Source: Flavobacteriaceae bacterium
GTDB taxonomy: Bacteria; Bacteroidota; Bacteroidia; Flavobacteriales; Flavobacteriaceae
NCBI GenBank assembly: GCA_023141985.1
Contig: JAGLKH010000451.1
Coordinates: 1 to 6,265 of the forward strand
Direction: 5' to 3'
Length of the DNA: 6,265 nt
A program made the position numbers and the translations under genes. This document shows positions 5,401-6,265 of this stretch, piece after piece. Each line of letters starts with the position of its first letter. Position 1 is the stretch's first letter. The notes beneath the pieces are model-generated. The model was not told the origin of the DNA. It made no database searches and saw only the letters and a program-made list of their open reading frames with translations.

Positions 5401-6265
5401 ACTCTTTTACAGCATCAATAAATGCCTTAGCATGATCTAACGGAATGTTAGGTAAAATACCATGACCTAAATTAACGATGTATTTGTCTTTACCAAAGTC
5501 ATTGATCATTTGTGTTACCATTTTTTTAATCTCTGCAGGGGGAGATAATAAACGAGAAGGATCAAAATTACCTTGTAGCGTTATATTTCCACCAGTTAAA
5601 TAACGTGCGTTTTGAGGTGTGATCGTCCAATCGACCCCTAAAGCCGAAGCATTACTTTTTGCCATTTTGCCTAATGCAAACCAACATCCTTTTCCAAATG
5701 CAATTACAGGAGCGTAATCTTTTAAGGCTTCAATAATTTGATTGATATATTGCCAGGAAAATTCTTGATAATCTACAGGAGAAAGCATTCCTCCCCAAGA
5801 ATCAAAGATTTGAACCACATCTACACCAGCTTTTACTTTTGCTATTAAATAGCTAATAGTTGTATCTGTAATTTTTTGCAATAATTGATGTGCTGCTATT
5901 GGATTTGTGAAACAAAACTCCTTTGCTTTATCAAAGGTTTTGCTGCCTTGACCTTGTACAACGTAACATAAAATAGTCCAGGGAGAACCTGCAAAACCAA
6001 TTAATGGAATCTCGTTATTCAATAATTCTTTTGTTGCTTTAATGGCTTGCATAACATAATCCAGCTCGACATTAACATCTGGAACAATAACATTATCCAC
6101 ACCTTTTTGATCACGCACGGGATTTGGTAAGTAAGGCCCAAAATTAGGTTTCATTTGCACCTCAATATTCATCGCTTGTGGAATCACCAAAATATCGCTA
6201 AATAATATAGCAGTGTCCATCCCGAAACGACGAATAGGTTGTACTGTTATTTCACTCGCTAATTC
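5390..6265 (-). CDS. hemE: Uroporphyrinogen decarboxylase (N-terminus beyond right edge)
   Basis: HemE removes four carboxyl groups from uroporphyrinogen III to give coproporphyrinogen III. The frame is open to the right edge and adds [15 protein letters not shown] before the first internal methionine, so the ATG at 6218-6220 is not the start. Visible are 291 residues; about 50 N-terminal residues, including the RQAGRY motif, lie outside. Key residues in the visible numbering are the catalytic Asp D24 in ILFSDILV, Y101 in [16 protein letters not shown] and H268 in VNLGHGILP. They match Asp86, Tyr164 and His339 of the human enzyme with similar spacing. [10 protein letters not shown] and [11 protein letters not shown] are also typical. 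The stop (5390-5392) overlaps or touches the thioesterase start, which puts this gene at the head of the visible hem operon. Confidence 0.97.
   Translation of the reverse strand, partial: ELASEITVQPIRRFGMDTAILFSDILVIPQAMNIEVQMKPNFGPYLPNPVRDQKGVDNVIVPDVNVELDYVMQAIKATKELLNNEIPLIGFAGSPWTILCYVVQGQGSKTFDKAKEFCFTNPIAAHQLLQKITDTTISYLIAKVKAGVDVVQIFDSWGGMLSPVDYQEFSWQYINQIIEALKDYAPVIAFGKGCWFALGKMAKSNASALGVDWTITPQNARYLTGGNITLQGNFDPSRLLSPPAEIKKMVTQMINDFGKDKYIVNLGHGILPNIPLDHAKAFIDAVKEYEN

Overview
The window looks like ordinary chromosomal sequence from a marine-type member of the Flavobacteriaceae (phylum Bacteroidota). The evidence is the strongly AT-rich composition, the lack of Shine-Dalgarno-like sequences before the starts, the flavobacterial flavour of the proteins, and intergenic palindromes of the TGTCATCCTGAG...TTCGA type that are common in such genomes. 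I cannot name a genus. Every gene I can support lies on the minus strand, so transcription runs from base 6265 towards base 1.

Region 1 (6265 to 3955) is a heme-biosynthesis segment. It holds hemE (uroporphyrinogen decarboxylase, start outside the window), a small hotdog-fold thioesterase whose start overlaps or abuts the hemE stop, and hemB (porphobilinogen synthase) 9 bases further on. The three are packed as one operon. HemB and HemE catalyse two steps of the path from 5-aminolevulinate to coproporphyrinogen III. The thioesterase has no known place in that path.

Region 2 (3954 to 3818) is a 137-base spacer and the most curious part of the window. It holds an imperfect palindromic repeat of about 53 bases. 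Immediately beyond it is a short relic that encodes the last residues of HemB a second time (AKDIVKLI, then S and a stop) with only synonymous differences from the real gene. This looks like a scar of recombination at the 3' end of hemB, with the repeat at the junction.

Region 3 (3817 to 1) is a run of four genes. These are a secreted serine hydrolase of the class C beta-lactamase/penicillin-binding-protein fold, a CNNM/CorC-type membrane protein with paired CBS domains, an O6-alkylguanine-DNA alkyltransferase whose start overlaps the corC-like stop as ATGA, and a second, membrane-anchored serine hydrolase of the 6-aminohexanoate-oligomer-hydrolase-like type that runs off the left edge. A second, smaller hairpin repeat lies just after the alkyltransferase. 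The genes of this run are close together but do not form an evident pathway.

I found no tRNA, rRNA, CRISPR array, insertion sequence, phage gene or riboswitch, and nothing that looks like a new defence or mobile system. The longest stretch without a gene is the 137-base spacer.
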